Origin: Anaerolineales bacterium
Lineage (GTDB): Bacteria > Chloroflexota > Anaerolineae > Anaerolineales > Villigracilaceae
Reading direction: 5' to 3'
NCBI GenBank assembly: GCA_016932715.1
Contig: JAFGCG010000084.1
Location: 1 to 64,000, forward strand
Length of the DNA: 64,000 nt
The notes under the pieces: generated by a model
Databases searched by the model: none
What the model was told of the DNA's origin: nothing
What the model saw: only the letters and a program-made list of their open reading frames with translations
Program-made: the position numbers and the translations under genes
In this document: one piece after another, positions 1 through 9,703 of the stretch
How the letters are laid out: every line of letters starts with the position of its first letter
How positions within the stretch are numbered: position 1 is the stretch's first letter

Positions 1-100
1 AAACACTGATTTTCGCTGATTCAAGACAAAAAACTGCGTTTTCAGCGTGAGTCAGCGTCCGGATTTTGAAAGTGTAAGGTAATCAAGGATAGACACTAAA

Positions 101-466
101 TTATTTTCGATACGTAACATTGAGGTTATATCTTGCGGCTTTGAAATATTCAGCCGCGAACGTTGCCGCATCTTCAGGTTCGTAAGCTGCGCAGCTGAAC
201 ACGTCCAGGTAGATCGCGCGGCTTGCATCTGCAAAATGAGCCGATATCAGGGATGTTTCGATCAGCTGCGTCATGCTAAAGCCCGTCACACGCGGATCAT
301 CTCCAAAATGAACGACCTGTGTCTCGCCATAGCGCCGCATCTGGATGCGATCGCATAGAACCCTGACGAACTCGCGGATCGCATCGGCATCCTGCATCAG
401 CCCGAGATCACATTCATACAGATCGATGCTGGAGGAAATGCCCCAATACTCATTGGAACCACTCAT
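101..466 (-). CDS. S-adenosylmethionine decarboxylase family protein (small SpeD/SpeH-like)
   Basis: ORF 121 aa; ETSLISAHFAD...YLDVFSCAAYEPEDAATF aligns with the AdoMetDC core. Ser-x4-His and His-x14-Cys spacing match the Ser63/His68/Cys83 arrangement of the Thermotoga enzyme. Confidence 0.72.
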   Translation of the reverse strand: MSGSNEYWGISSSIDLYECDLGLMQDADAIREFVRVLCDRIQMRRYGETQVVHFGDDPRVTGFSMTQLIETSLISAHFADASRAIYLDVFSCAAYEPEDAATFAAEYFKAARYNLNVTYRK

Positions 467-589
467 TCATTTTCTCCTTTCGTGTTATATGCATGTCTGC
501 TTTATTTGTAAACACATGCAAGCAACAAATGACGCGCGAGTATATCAGGTTTTGCGCGCATTTCCGGAGTAAACAAAAGAAAAAACTCT

Positions 590-1243
590 GTGTGCTCCGT
601 GGTGAAGCTGTTTGGCAAACTTTCACAACTTATTTCTACGGTAAAATCATTCCACCATGACAGCCGGCGTTCAACTCCTCGATCGCATAAACAAAGCGGG
701 GAACCCTCATGTTCTCCACGCAGCTATTCATGGTCGCATGAGGTTCGTGTGAATCGAAAGCGCTGGATCACGGGAGCCGTCCTGCTGGTACTTCTCCTGA
801 TCCTGTGCATATCCGGAACAACCCTTGCCTGGAAGGAGTGGAAAGGCGAACCGGGCAGCGTGGGGACCCATGAACCTCTGCCAGGATTCGGCTATTGCAG
901 TTCGAGGCCGAGCAGGCCGTGCATCCTATCCTTCCGCTCGAACTGGTCTGGAGATATGGTCATCAATCTCCTGGTGAATGGTTCCTCACCGGATTTTCAT
1001 ATAAAGATCCGGCATGCAGAAGGCGAATATATCTATGAATGCAAAAGAGCCAGGAAATATTCCATCAATGTTTCCTGCACAGGTGAAACCCTGCCGGTCG
1101 GGGAAACATTCAGTTTCCTCGTCATTTCGACAGAGGCAGGCACCACGCTCGCAGAAGGAAGCTTCCCGATCATTGGCATGGCGCTTGCCACGCCGGAAAC
1201 CTATTTCACACCGACACCCTTCACCCATCGTGACCCGCGCTGA
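590..1243 (+). CDS. Hypothetical protein with one N-terminal TM segment and an extracytoplasmic domain
   Basis: ORF 217 aa; RKRWITGAVLLVLLLILCISGTTLAW is a TM/signal anchor. The true start may be the GTG at 749. Confidence 0.5.
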   Translation: MCSVVKLFGKLSQLISTVKSFHHDSRRSTPRSHKQSGEPSCSPRSYSWSHEVRVNRKRWITGAVLLVLLLILCISGTTLAWKEWKGEPGSVGTHEPLPGFGYCSSRPSRPCILSFRSNWSGDMVINLLVNGSSPDFHIKIRHAEGEYIYECKRARKYSINVSCTGETLPVGETFSFLVISTEAGTTLAEGSFPIIGMALATPETYFTPTPFTHRDPR

Positions 1244-1282
1244 CCTTTATCAGAGTCCCACCTTCATAAGGAATCGATCGCA

Positions 1283-2311
1283 ATGTCGTCAAACAGCCCC
1301 CGCAAACTACTCTTATCCATCTTTTCCATCCTGATCCTGTTCGCCTGTCAGATCCAAAGTTTCGGAGCGCCCTTCGCGCCGCCGACCGCGACCGCCACGC
1401 AGACGCAGACGCCGACCCTGACGCCAACGGTGACTGCGACGCTGCCTCCCACCGAGACAGCCACACCCTCTGCGACGCCAACCCCCACACCGCGCGCCCG
1501 CCGCGTCGTGATCCTGTCCATCGACGGTCTCCGCCCCGATGCGATCGCGCTGGCGCCCATGCAGAATCTGATCGAGCTGATGCAGGGCGGCGCCTATTCC
1601 CTCGTCGCGCAGACTACATACCCAAGCGTCACACTCTCGGCGCATGCCTCCATGCTGACCGGGACCTGCCCATCCAAACATGGCGTGAACTGGAATGACT
1701 ACATGCCCGAAAACGGAGTCGCCCAGGGCACGGACCTGTTCGACGTCGCGCACGCGGCGGGTTTACAAACGTACATGTACGTCACCAAGAAAAAACTGAT
1801 CCAGCTGACCGAACCCTCCAGCCTCGATAACGCCGTCTATGTCAATGACCGTGACACGGTCCTGATGAAACGACTGCTCGATGAATTTCCCCAGGACTTC
1901 GGCGTCCTGTTCATCCACTTTGGCATCACGGACGGGATGGGACATTCCTATGGCTGGCTTTCGCCCCAGCAGCTCAGTGTCCTCTTCCGCGCCGACCAGG
2001 CGCTGAAACAATTCCTGGACGAACTGGAGGTACGCGGCTTACGGGGCGAAACGCTGCTCATCGTCACATCTGACCACGGCGGTCACGAGTCCACCCATGG
2101 CTCCAATTCCCCCGAAGACATGACCATCCCCTGGATCGCCTCAGGAGCGGGCATCGTTGCCAGGCCGTTGACGACTCCCATCCACACGATGGACACCGCG
2201 GCAACCGCCGCCTTCGCCCTCGGTCTGCCCATTCCTGCCGAGTGGGATGGCGTGCCCGTCTATGAAGCGTTTGGCTTGCCCGTGGAAAGGCAATCGGAAG
2301 CCTGCAAGTAA
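1283..2311 (+). CDS. Alkaline phosphatase superfamily / type I phosphodiesterase-nucleotide pyrophosphatase lipoprotein
   Basis: Lipobox ILFACQ; Thr/Pro-rich linker; VVILSIDGLRPDAI, YPSVTLSAHASMLTGTCPSKHGV, TSDHGGHESTHG metal-binding motifs. Confidence 0.85.
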   Translation: MSSNSPRKLLLSIFSILILFACQIQSFGAPFAPPTATATQTQTPTLTPTVTATLPPTETATPSATPTPTPRARRVVILSIDGLRPDAIALAPMQNLIELMQGGAYSLVAQTTYPSVTLSAHASMLTGTCPSKHGVNWNDYMPENGVAQGTDLFDVAHAAGLQTYMYVTKKKLIQLTEPSSLDNAVYVNDRDTVLMKRLLDEFPQDFGVLFIHFGITDGMGHSYGWLSPQQLSVLFRADQALKQFLDELEVRGLRGETLLIVTSDHGGHESTHGSNSPEDMTIPWIASGAGIVARPLTTPIHTMDTAATAAFALGLPIPAEWDGVPVYEAFGLPVERQSEACK

Positions 2312-2374
2312 TTTCTTCGATGCTCCCAGCGCCGCCCGCTCCGCGCGGCGCTCCTCGCAATGACGGAGCAAGCT

Positions 2375-3145
2375 CTAGAACCGCAAATGCTTGACCGTCT
2401 CTCCTTTGTTGATCAACTGCTTGAGCGAGTCGATGCCGATGCGCAGGTGCATTTCCAAAAACTCCTCCGTCACTTTTTTATCGCTCCTGGCGGTCTTGAC
2501 GCCCGAGGGGATCATCGGCTGGTCAGAGACCAGCAGCAGCGCGCCCGTGGGGATCCGGTTGTAAAAACCGGTGCTGAACAGCGTCGCCGTTTCCATGTCG
2601 ATCGCCATGACGCGGATGAGATGCAGATACGCCTTGAACTTATCGTCGTGTTCCCAGACGCGGCGGTTGGTGGTGTAGACGGTGCCCGTCCAGTAGTCCC
2701 GGTCGTAGTCCCGGATGGTGGTCGAGACGGCTTTCTGCAGATTGAATGCCGGCAGCGCCGGGACTTCCGGTGGGAAATAATCGCCGGAGGTCCCCTCACC
2801 GCGGATCGCCGCGATCGGCAGGATCAGGTCGCCGAGATTGTTCTTCTTCTTGAGTCCGCCGCATTTCCCGAGCAGCAGGCAGGCACGCGGTCTGATCGCA
2901 CTCAGCAGGTCCATCACGGTGGCGGCATTCGGGCTCCCCATCCCGAAGTTGATCAGGGTGATGCCCTCGGCGGTGACGGTGGGCATCGGCTTCCCAACCC
3001 CGCGGACGGGGACGTTGTACCACGCCGAAAACATGTGCAGGTACTCTTCGAAGTTGACCAGCAGAATATATTTGCCAAACTCCCGCAGCGAGGTATCGGT
3101 GTAGCGCGGCAGCCAGTTGTGTACGATCTCTTCTTTCGTTTTCAT
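2375..3145 (-). CDS. amn: AMP nucleosidase
   Basis: ORF 256 aa; LLLGKCGGLKKKNNLGDLILPIAAIRGEGTSGDYFPPEVPALPAF and AIDMETATLFSTGF are typical of AMP nucleosidase / phosphorylase fold. Confidence 0.88.
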   Translation of the reverse strand: MKTKEEIVHNWLPRYTDTSLREFGKYILLVNFEEYLHMFSAWYNVPVRGVGKPMPTVTAEGITLINFGMGSPNAATVMDLLSAIRPRACLLLGKCGGLKKKNNLGDLILPIAAIRGEGTSGDYFPPEVPALPAFNLQKAVSTTIRDYDRDYWTGTVYTTNRRVWEHDDKFKAYLHLIRVMAIDMETATLFSTGFYNRIPTGALLLVSDQPMIPSGVKTARSDKKVTEEFLEMHLRIGIDSLKQLINKGETVKHLRF

Positions 3146-3270
3146 CTTACCTCCCGGTGTACCTTGAAGGAGTCGCCGGGGCTAATCTTACTCGATGTTA
3201 TCCCGCCCTTGTAAACCGACGATACTGCCGAATCCCCAGCCTGACACGCCCAATGAGCCGCTGATAAATA

Positions 3271-3301
3271 AAAACTTCCGATGTTTTCATCGGAAGTTTT
3301 T
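3271..3301. terminator. Bidirectional intrinsic terminator
   Basis: Perfect hairpin AAAACTTCCGATG-TTTT-CATCGGAAGTTTTTT between two genes. Confidence 0.85.
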
Positions 3302-3307
3302 TGTGGT

Positions 3308-3712
3308 TTAGTATTCCACAGCCCGTTTCAGGGACTTTGCATTCTTCACCCAGGCTTTGACCAGGCTCAGCGCAGGCAGCTGGTTGACGAGATTCTTTTT
3401 GGCATTCACCTTTGCCATGGTTTCAAGCAGGGCTTCGGGTTTGCGCTTTGCCAGTTCGACCACGGTATCGACCCCGGCGGCTTCCAGCAGATCGGAGTAC
3501 TGGGTCGCGACCCCTTTGACGCGGAACAGGTCCGCCCGGTTGACCCATTCCAGGATTGTCTTGGGTGCAAAACCTGTAGCTTTGGCAAGTTCCAGGCGTC
3601 CCTTTCGGGTACCGCCCATTTGCAGCAGCCCATTCGTGCCTCGGACCCCAGCCTTGTTCAGCTTGGCAGCATTGACAGGACCGATCCCCTCGATTTCAGC
3701 AAGTGTAGACAT
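3308..3712 (-). CDS. DUF4332 / helix-hairpin-helix domain protein
   Basis: ORF 134 aa; AEIEGIGPVNAAKLNKAGV and VKGVATQYSDLLEAAGVDTVVELAKRKPEAL repeat HhH modules. Confidence 0.8.
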   Translation of the reverse strand: MSTLAEIEGIGPVNAAKLNKAGVRGTNGLLQMGGTRKGRLELAKATGFAPKTILEWVNRADLFRVKGVATQYSDLLEAAGVDTVVELAKRKPEALLETMAKVNAKKNLVNQLPALSLVKAWVKNAKSLKRAVEY

Positions 3713-3897
3713 GGCAACTCCTTTTAAAATAAGTATAGCATCATAATCATTGAATTACACAATTTTTGCGGTGACTTGCAAAACTAAAAGCCTGATGTAC
3801 CGCAGGCTCTCGTCCTGCTGCCCCTTGCGATTCATATCCTCATGAACCGGCTGCAGCGCCACTCCAGGACTTCCCTGCCGGGGTAGTTGGTAAAATC

Positions 3898-4272
3898 TTA
3901 TACCAGCGTCAAAATCATTTCTTTGATCTTCTCCACTCCTATGGATAAGTTTTTCAAGACCTCATCATTCCGAAAGCGGACAATTCTGAGCCCTATCTCA
4001 TTCAAAGCCTTTTCCCGCCTGGCGTCCTCTTCCTGCTGCAAATCATGGATATCTCCATCCACTTCAACGACCAGTGCCGCCCTGTGACAATAAAAATCGA
4101 CGATAAACCCTGCAATGACCTGCTGCCTCCGAAAATGGACTCCCAGCCTGTTCGCCCGCAATTCCTGCCAGAGAATCTTTTCGGCAGGTGTCATCTCGCG
4201 GCGGAGTTCTTTTGCACGTTGAAGTTTTTCTTTGCTTACTTTTTGACCTGGGATGATGTTTTTGACAGGCAT
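3898..4272 (-). CDS. DUF559 (Vsr-like endonuclease fold) protein
   Basis: LRREMTPAEKILWQELRANRLGVHFRRQQVIAGFIVDFYCHRAALVVEVDGDIH...R matches the DUF559 family. Confidence 0.9.
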   Translation of the reverse strand: MPVKNIIPGQKVSKEKLQRAKELRREMTPAEKILWQELRANRLGVHFRRQQVIAGFIVDFYCHRAALVVEVDGDIHDLQQEEDARREKALNEIGLRIVRFRNDEVLKNLSIGVEKIKEMILTLV

Positions 4273-4579
4273 GCAGCAATTCTAATTCAAAACCCCTCCC
4301 CCGCCTCCCCCAAGGGGGAGGAGCTATTTTTGCTCCAATATGAAACATCGCTTTGGAACGCCACCAAACCTGTCACGCGACCAGCCCCCTTCCCATTTGG
4401 GAAGGGCGGGGAGATGGGTCCTTCACACCCGCGTGAAGCGGCTGTAGCGCGACTCCAGGGCTTCCCTGCTGGGATACAAACAATAGAAACGTCAGGTACT
4501 GTTGCCTTGTCCAATTCGTTGTTTGACTGTATCCTTATAAAACCAAAGGATCCTTCTCTGAACCGAAACAGAGGGATAT

Positions 4580-6556
4580 ATGAGACGAGAATATTACTCC
4601 GACACAATTACAAACTTCCTCAAAACCACAAGCGATGAAATACTCGGAAAACTTGCACGAAGCAGCGATTTTGCTCTGGAGCAAACTCAACGAGATGCTT
4701 GGCTAGAAGAAATCCAAATTCTGAAAAGCGCTTTGCAGCCATATAAAGGCTCAATATATTTTGAATATTCAATTCCCAGAATGGGGAAAAGAATTGATGT
4801 GGTATTGATTATTGGGTCAGTAATTTTTGTTCTAGAATTCAAGGTGGGAGAAAAAGAATTCCCGCCTTACGCAATTGATCAAGTCTGGGATTATGCCCTT
4901 GATTTAAAGAATTTCCACGAAACGAGCCATGAGCATTATATTGCCCCGATACTAATTGCTACGAAGGCGAAGACAGCATCTACTGCTGTTTACACAACTC
5001 TGCACAACGATAAATTAATTCATCCCATAAAAAGCAATGAGGAACTACTAAGCCAAGTAATCATGAGCGTTATAAGTTTTGCTGAGGGGGAGAATATTAA
5101 TGTGGAGCAATGGGAAGCAGGAAGGTATCAACCAACTCCCAACATCATTGAAGCAGCAATGGCATTGTACAGTGGTCATTCAGTAAGCGAGATTTCTCGT
5201 AGCGATGCGAGTGCCATAAATCTTAGCCAAACATCTGACGCGGTTTCCGATATTATTCGATGTTCAAAAGAAAAATCGCAAAAATCCATTTGCTTTGTAA
5301 CAGGTGTTCCAGGATCAGGCAAAACACTGGTTGGTTTGAATATTGCTACCAAGCACTTCGATAAAGATAATGAGCTTTATAGTGTGTTTTTGTCGGGCAA
5401 CGGACCACTTGTTGAGATTCTTAGGGAGGCACTGACACGGGATAGAGTTAGGCAAGCAAAAGAAAAGGGGAAAAGACTAAAGAAAGGTGAAGTGAAAAGC
5501 GAGGTAAAGCTATTTATTCAGAACGTTCATAACTTTCGTGATGAGGGGTTAATTGACATCAAAAGACCACCCATTGAACACGTTGCTCTGTTTGATGAAG
5601 CACAACGCGCCTGGGATTTGGAACAGACAGCAAAGTTTATGCACCGCAAGCGTGGTCATATAAATTTTCACGCGTCAGAACCAGAGTTCTTAATTTCTTG
5701 TCTGGACCGTCATCCTGATTGGGCAGTTGTTGTTTGCCTTATCGGTGGTGGCCAGGAGATTAACACAGGAGAGGCAGGCATTAGCGAATGGATTGAGTCG
5801 CTAGACCGTTCCTTCCCCAATTGGCATGTTTACATTTCCCCGCGACTCACAGACAGCGAATATAGCACAGAAAAAGTGTTGGGTAAAATCAAGGCGCGTA
5901 AAAATGTCACATACAAAGAAGAGCTACACCTTTCTGTTTCCATGCGTTCTTTCCGTGCCGAACATGTATCTCTTCTAGTCAAGCAACTCTTGGATTTACA
6001 ACCCGAAGAAGCACAGAAGACATTAAAGAAAATTCAAGACAAATACCCAATCGTAATTACTCGTGATCTTGCTAACGCAAAGAAATGGCTAAAGGCCCAG
6101 GCTCGTGGATCAGAACGATATGGAATCGTCGTTTCCTCTCAGGCAGAGCGACTTAAGCCTCATGCAATCGATGTGAAGTCACCTGTAGACCCAATTCACT
6201 GGTTCCTCGATGGAAAAGAGGATGTCCGTTCTTCTTATTACCTTGAGGATGTAGTCACAGAGTTTGACGTGCAAGGACTTGAATTGGATTGGGCTTGCGT
6301 GACTTGGGACGCTGATTTCCGTCACACCGAAAACGGCTGGGAACACTTCTCATTCGTTGGGGACAAGTGGAATCGAATCAAAAAACCTGAAAGACAACAC
6401 TATCTAAAGAATGCCTACCGTGTTCTTTTAACAAGAGCAAGACAAGGAATGGTTATTGTTGTCCCATCGGGAAATTCAGAGGATTTAACTCGTAAGCATG
6501 AGTATTATGATCCCACTTTTGAATATTTACAAGAAATTGGTTTTACAACTATCTAA
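4580..6556 (+). CDS. DUF2075 (Schlafen group 3-like) helicase/ATPase with N-terminal PD-(D/E)xK-like nuclease domain
   Basis: ORF 658 aa; [20 protein letters not shown]...[11 protein letters not shown] (D..ExK..Q nuclease pattern), GVPGSGKT Walker [13 protein letters not shown] Walker [17 protein letters not shown]. Visibly AT-richer than its neighbours. Confidence 0.85.
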   Translation: MRREYYSDTITNFLKTTSDEILGKLARSSDFALEQTQRDAWLEEIQILKSALQPYKGSIYFEYSIPRMGKRIDVVLIIGSVIFVLEFKVGEKEFPPYAIDQVWDYALDLKNFHETSHEHYIAPILIATKAKTASTAVYTTLHNDKLIHPIKSNEELLSQVIMSVISFAEGENINVEQWEAGRYQPTPNIIEAAMALYSGHSVSEISRSDASAINLSQTSDAVSDIIRCSKEKSQKSICFVTGVPGSGKTLVGLNIATKHFDKDNELYSVFLSGNGPLVEILREALTRDRVRQAKEKGKRLKKGEVKSEVKLFIQNVHNFRDEGLIDIKRPPIEHVALFDEAQRAWDLEQTAKFMHRKRGHINFHASEPEFLISCLDRHPDWAVVVCLIGGGQEINTGEAGISEWIESLDRSFPNWHVYISPRLTDSEYSTEKVLGKIKARKNVTYKEELHLSVSMRSFRAEHVSLLVKQLLDLQPEEAQKTLKKIQDKYPIVITRDLANAKKWLKAQARGSERYGIVVSSQAERLKPHAIDVKSPVDPIHWFLDGKEDVRSSYYLEDVVTEFDVQGLELDWACVTWDADFRHTENGWEHFSFVGDKWNRIKKPERQHYLKNAYRVLLTRARQGMVIVVPSGNSEDLTRKHEYYDPTFEYLQEIGFTTI

Positions 6557-6773
6557 GACTATCCTTACGCCTTTCAGCAATTAATGCTTTCAATACCCCT
6601 GTGCCTCGCAAAGAACCTTGTAGCTTTTTCAGGTACTGATCTGTTATCGGCTTTAAAACAATAGAATCTTCAGTATCAAGGAGAATAATTCTAGTACCTT
6701 CTTTTATTCCATATTTCTTTCGTAATATTGAGGGAATAACGATCTGACCTTTTTTGTTTGCATGAGTTTTCAT
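6549..6773 (-). CDS. AbrB/MazE/SpoVT-type antitoxin-like DNA-binding protein
   Basis: [43 protein letters not shown] is a swapped-hairpin AbrB domain. No PIN/toxin gene follows. Confidence 0.85.
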   Translation of the reverse strand: MKTHANKKGQIVIPSILRKKYGIKEGTRIILLDTEDSIVLKPITDQYLKKLQGSLRGTGVLKALIAERRKDSLR

Positions 6774-6855
6774 TTGAAAATCTCCTTGCTTATTAAACCA
6801 TAGTCAAGGCGATTCTGAAGCGCGGATCTTCAAAGTACTATTCCCCATTCCCGAC

Positions 6856-6971
6856 TCTCTGTATTCTCCCACGCGTGAATGAAGAATCACCTGCGTACAC
6901 CTGAACAAGGCGATCGTTTTCTTGCCCGCCTCCCCCGACATCTCGGCATCCCAGACCTGAGTGGTCCAGCG
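6856..6971 (-). pseudogene. Remnant of a PaaI/hotdog thioesterase-like C-terminus (copy 1)
   Basis: Minus-strand reading RWTTQVWDAEMSGEAGKKTIALFRCTQVILHS, with an in-frame TAG immediately upstream and no start. Matches the copy at 10015-10122. Confidence 0.6.
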
Positions 6972-7039
6972 CTATGTATTCTATTTCAATATCTTTTTCA
7001 AGAGTGGAATAATGACTGGCAAATCTTCACATTCGCGCT

Positions 7040-7342
7040 TCATACGGGAACAGCCTCACGCAAGATCCGCTCTCCGATTTTCGGCTTGAGCGAATCTTTC
7101 ATGACCAGATCCGCCTTGACCCCCAGCAGGTCAGACAGGTAATTTTCAATTGCAATAAACGTCAACAAACTCGGGGCTTCCTTGAACGTAACCAGAATAT
7201 CCGGGTCACTGTCCTTCTTCTGCTCCGAACGGACATACGACCCGAACACCTCCAGTTTTTCCACGCTGTAGTGCTCCGCGAGCAATGGGATTTGCCGGCG
7301 GAGGATTTCAAGGATTTTCTCCAAAGAAAGTGTGCGTGCCAT
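7040..7342 (-). CDS. MNT-type nucleotidyltransferase (MntA-like antitoxin)
   Basis: LEVFGSYVRSEQKKDSDPDILVTF = GS-x(n)-DxD nucleotidyltransferase motif; no intact HepT gene follows. Confidence 0.85.
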   Translation of the reverse strand: MARTLSLEKILEILRRQIPLLAEHYSVEKLEVFGSYVRSEQKKDSDPDILVTFKEAPSLLTFIAIENYLSDLLGVKADLVMKDSLKPKIGERILREAVPV

Positions 7343-7390
7343 GCTTAAATTATGCAACCAAAGCAGGAAGCAAACTCCCCCTGCTTTCTG

Positions 7391-7440
7391 CTCTCTACTC
7401 TCTACTCTCTACTCTCTCTTCTCTATCCCCTCCCTCTCCA
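7391..7440. repeat. Degenerate 7-bp tandem repeat (TCTCTAC)n
   Basis: tctctac|tctctac|tctctac|tctctct|tctctat... Confidence 0.85.
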
Positions 7441-7489
7441 CTGTATAATTTGCTAATCGTTCCTTCGCGCACATACCAGGGAGGGTCCC

Positions 7490-9424
7490 ATGAATATCAA
7501 ACGCGCCTTCTTCGCTCTGTTCCTGCTCCTTTGGCTGGCGGGCTGTGTTCCCGGGTCGGCGGTGCCGCCTCAGCCGTCTCCTGCGGCGACTCAGCCTCCG
7601 CCTGCGACCCCGACTGCCTCGCCGGTCCCTGCCGCCCCCACGCCGGTCAGTCTCTCCGCTGCAAATGCCAATCGAATCGTCCCGCTGAGGCGCCTGGGAC
7701 TGGGCGTCCCCACCGACCTGGCATACGCCCCGGACGGGAACCTGATCGCGGTGTCCACTTCGATCGGGGTGTACCGCTACGATCCCCGGACCTTCGCGGA
7801 ACTGCCGCCGATCGAGACCGGCGCCTGGGTCTGGTCCCTGGCGTTCTCGCCCGAGGGGCGCCTGATCGCAGCCGGCGAAGAGGACGGCGGTCTACGCCTG
7901 TGGGCTGCGGAGGACGGTACCCTCGTCCGCGCGCTGGAGGGGCACGCGGGCCGCGTCGAGCACCTGGCTTTCTCACCCGACGGCAGGCTGCTGGCTTCGG
8001 CGGCATACGAGATCGAATCGCACGAGGGCAGGGTCAGGGTCTGGCGCGTGGAGGATGGGACACTGCAGGCTGAGTTCAGGGAGGAAAACTGGGGATCGCC
8101 GACCCGGGTCACCGCGCTGACGTTCTCGCCGGGGGGTGACCTGCTCGTCGTCGGAACGGAGACCCGCACGTTCTCCATCCGTGACAGCGCAGACGGACGC
8201 CTGATCCGCAGCATCGAGGGTCACAGCGACGATGTCACCAGCCTGGCGTTTTCACCGGACGGACGCGTGCTCGCGACCGCCTCGGTCGACCGGACCGTCC
8301 AGTTCTGGCTGGTGAGCGAATGGAAACGGATCGACAAAATCGTCACGACCGGGCCCGGCTGGGTCGCCGACCTGGGGTATTCTCCCGATGGGAAAGTCCT
8401 GGCTGGGAACGGGGACCCCGTCAAGTTCTGGGACGCAACGACAGGGAAACCACTCGAATCCCCGGCAATCCCGGGCAGCCAGATCGCCTTCTCTCCGGAC
8501 GGGACATCCCTGGCTGTCCTGGGGTCCAAGCTAACGCTGTGGCGGCTGGCGGATCACAGCCTGGTGCAGACATGGGGCGGCTGCACCGACGGGATCTGGA
8601 GCCTGGACGTTTCCCCCGACGGGCAAATACTGGCTGCCGGAGGCTTGCGCGCCCCTGCCCGCCTGTGGCGGGTCGAGGATGGCAGCCTGCTGCACATGCT
8701 GGAACCGGCGCAGCGGGATGTGCTCTTCTCGCCGGACGGGCAAACGCTGCTGGCTGTCGGCGAGGAGATCCAGTTCTGGCGCACCGGCGACGGCGCCCTG
8801 CAGGACACGCACCGGCGGTCTGAGAAAGCCTATTCCGCTGCATTCTCACCAGACGGGCAATTGCTTGCCGTCGGCCTGGACAAAAGCCGCGTCCAAATAT
8901 TGAGTTTCCCTTCTGGCAGGCAGCTCCTCTCGCTGGAGTGGGAAACAGAATTTTCCAACTGGATCTACGCGGTTGCCTTTTCGCCGGACGGCCGATTGCT
9001 GGCGACAGGCGATCTCGACAAGAAGGTGCGGCTCTGGCGGGTCGCGGACGGTCAGCTCGCGTTCACGCTGGAGGACCATGCACATGCCGTGCACGACCTG
9101 GCTTTCTCCCCCGATGGGAGGGTCCTGGCATCCGCCTCCGCCGACAACACCGTGCGCCTGTGGCAGGTGGAGGACGGCAGCCTGCTGCGGGTCCTGGAGC
9201 ACAGCGACGATGTGAACGGCGCGGCCTTCTCCGCCAACGGTCAGGTACTGGCTTCCGCCTGCGCAGACGGCACCGTCCAACTCTGGGACCTGGACGGGAA
9301 TCTGCTGGCGAGCCTGTCCGGTCACAACTCGGACGTGAAAAGCATCGTCTTCCTGCCCGACGGCCTGACCCTGGCAAGCGGCTCCACAGACGGCACGATC
9401 CGGCTCTGGGGACTGGCTCCGTGA
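7490..9424 (+). CDS. WD40 repeat lipoprotein
   Basis: ORF 644 aa; signal + lipobox LLWLAGC; many LAFSPDGRLLASAS...VRLW repeats. Confidence 0.93.
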   Translation: MNIKRAFFALFLLLWLAGCVPGSAVPPQPSPAATQPPPATPTASPVPAAPTPVSLSAANANRIVPLRRLGLGVPTDLAYAPDGNLIAVSTSIGVYRYDPRTFAELPPIETGAWVWSLAFSPEGRLIAAGEEDGGLRLWAAEDGTLVRALEGHAGRVEHLAFSPDGRLLASAAYEIESHEGRVRVWRVEDGTLQAEFREENWGSPTRVTALTFSPGGDLLVVGTETRTFSIRDSADGRLIRSIEGHSDDVTSLAFSPDGRVLATASVDRTVQFWLVSEWKRIDKIVTTGPGWVADLGYSPDGKVLAGNGDPVKFWDATTGKPLESPAIPGSQIAFSPDGTSLAVLGSKLTLWRLADHSLVQTWGGCTDGIWSLDVSPDGQILAAGGLRAPARLWRVEDGSLLHMLEPAQRDVLFSPDGQTLLAVGEEIQFWRTGDGALQDTHRRSEKAYSAAFSPDGQLLAVGLDKSRVQILSFPSGRQLLSLEWETEFSNWIYAVAFSPDGRLLATGDLDKKVRLWRVADGQLAFTLEDHAHAVHDLAFSPDGRVLASASADNTVRLWQVEDGSLLRVLEHSDDVNGAAFSANGQVLASACADGTVQLWDLDGNLLASLSGHNSDVKSIVFLPDGLTLASGSTDGTIRLWGLAP

Positions 9425-9448
9425 GCTGCATAGGATGCTAAAAACAAA

Positions 9449-9482
9449 ACTCCGAGACTCTTCACGATCTCGGAGTTCTTTG
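9449..9482 (+). terminator. Intrinsic terminator downstream of the WD40 gene
   Basis: ACTCCGAGA-loop-TCTCGGAGT followed by a T-rich tract. Confidence 0.8.
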
Positions 9483-9496
9483 TTTACATCATCGAA

Positions 9497-9700
9497 TCAC
9501 GCTGCCAATGATACTTGATACTCGATCTTACTGGGTACGGTAACCCGCCGTGAGGCATCCAGTATCTCCAGCGAGACAAGATTGCCTTTGTCATCATAAT
9601 CCAGGATCACACCAGGCTTATCCTCGTCGCTTTCAGCGACGGGAGTTTCAGCGAAAATAATTGTTAACGCATCCGTTTCACGGTCATAAATCACTTTCAT
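9497..9700 (-). CDS. DUF2283 domain protein
   Basis: MKVIYDRETDALTIIFAETPVAESDEDKPGVILDYDDKGNLVSLEILDASRR is typical DUF2283. Confidence 0.88.
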   Translation of the reverse strand: MKVIYDRETDALTIIFAETPVAESDEDKPGVILDYDDKGNLVSLEILDASRRVTVPSKIEYQVSLAA

Positions 9701-9703
9701 GGT

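Noticed and set aside
1390-1500. Thr/Pro low-complexity stretch as an inserted repeat
   Set aside because: TQTQTPTLTPTVTATLPP-type linkers are common after lipoboxes in secreted Anaerolineae proteins; no 7-bp period.
2360-3214. 284-aa plus-strand ORF
   Set aside because: Antisense of the AMP nucleosidase gene; composition typical of GC-rich shadow ORFs.
7391-7440. CRISPR-like array in the TCTCTAC region
   Set aside because: Contiguous 7-bp units without spacers; not a CRISPR architecture, and no cas genes in the window.
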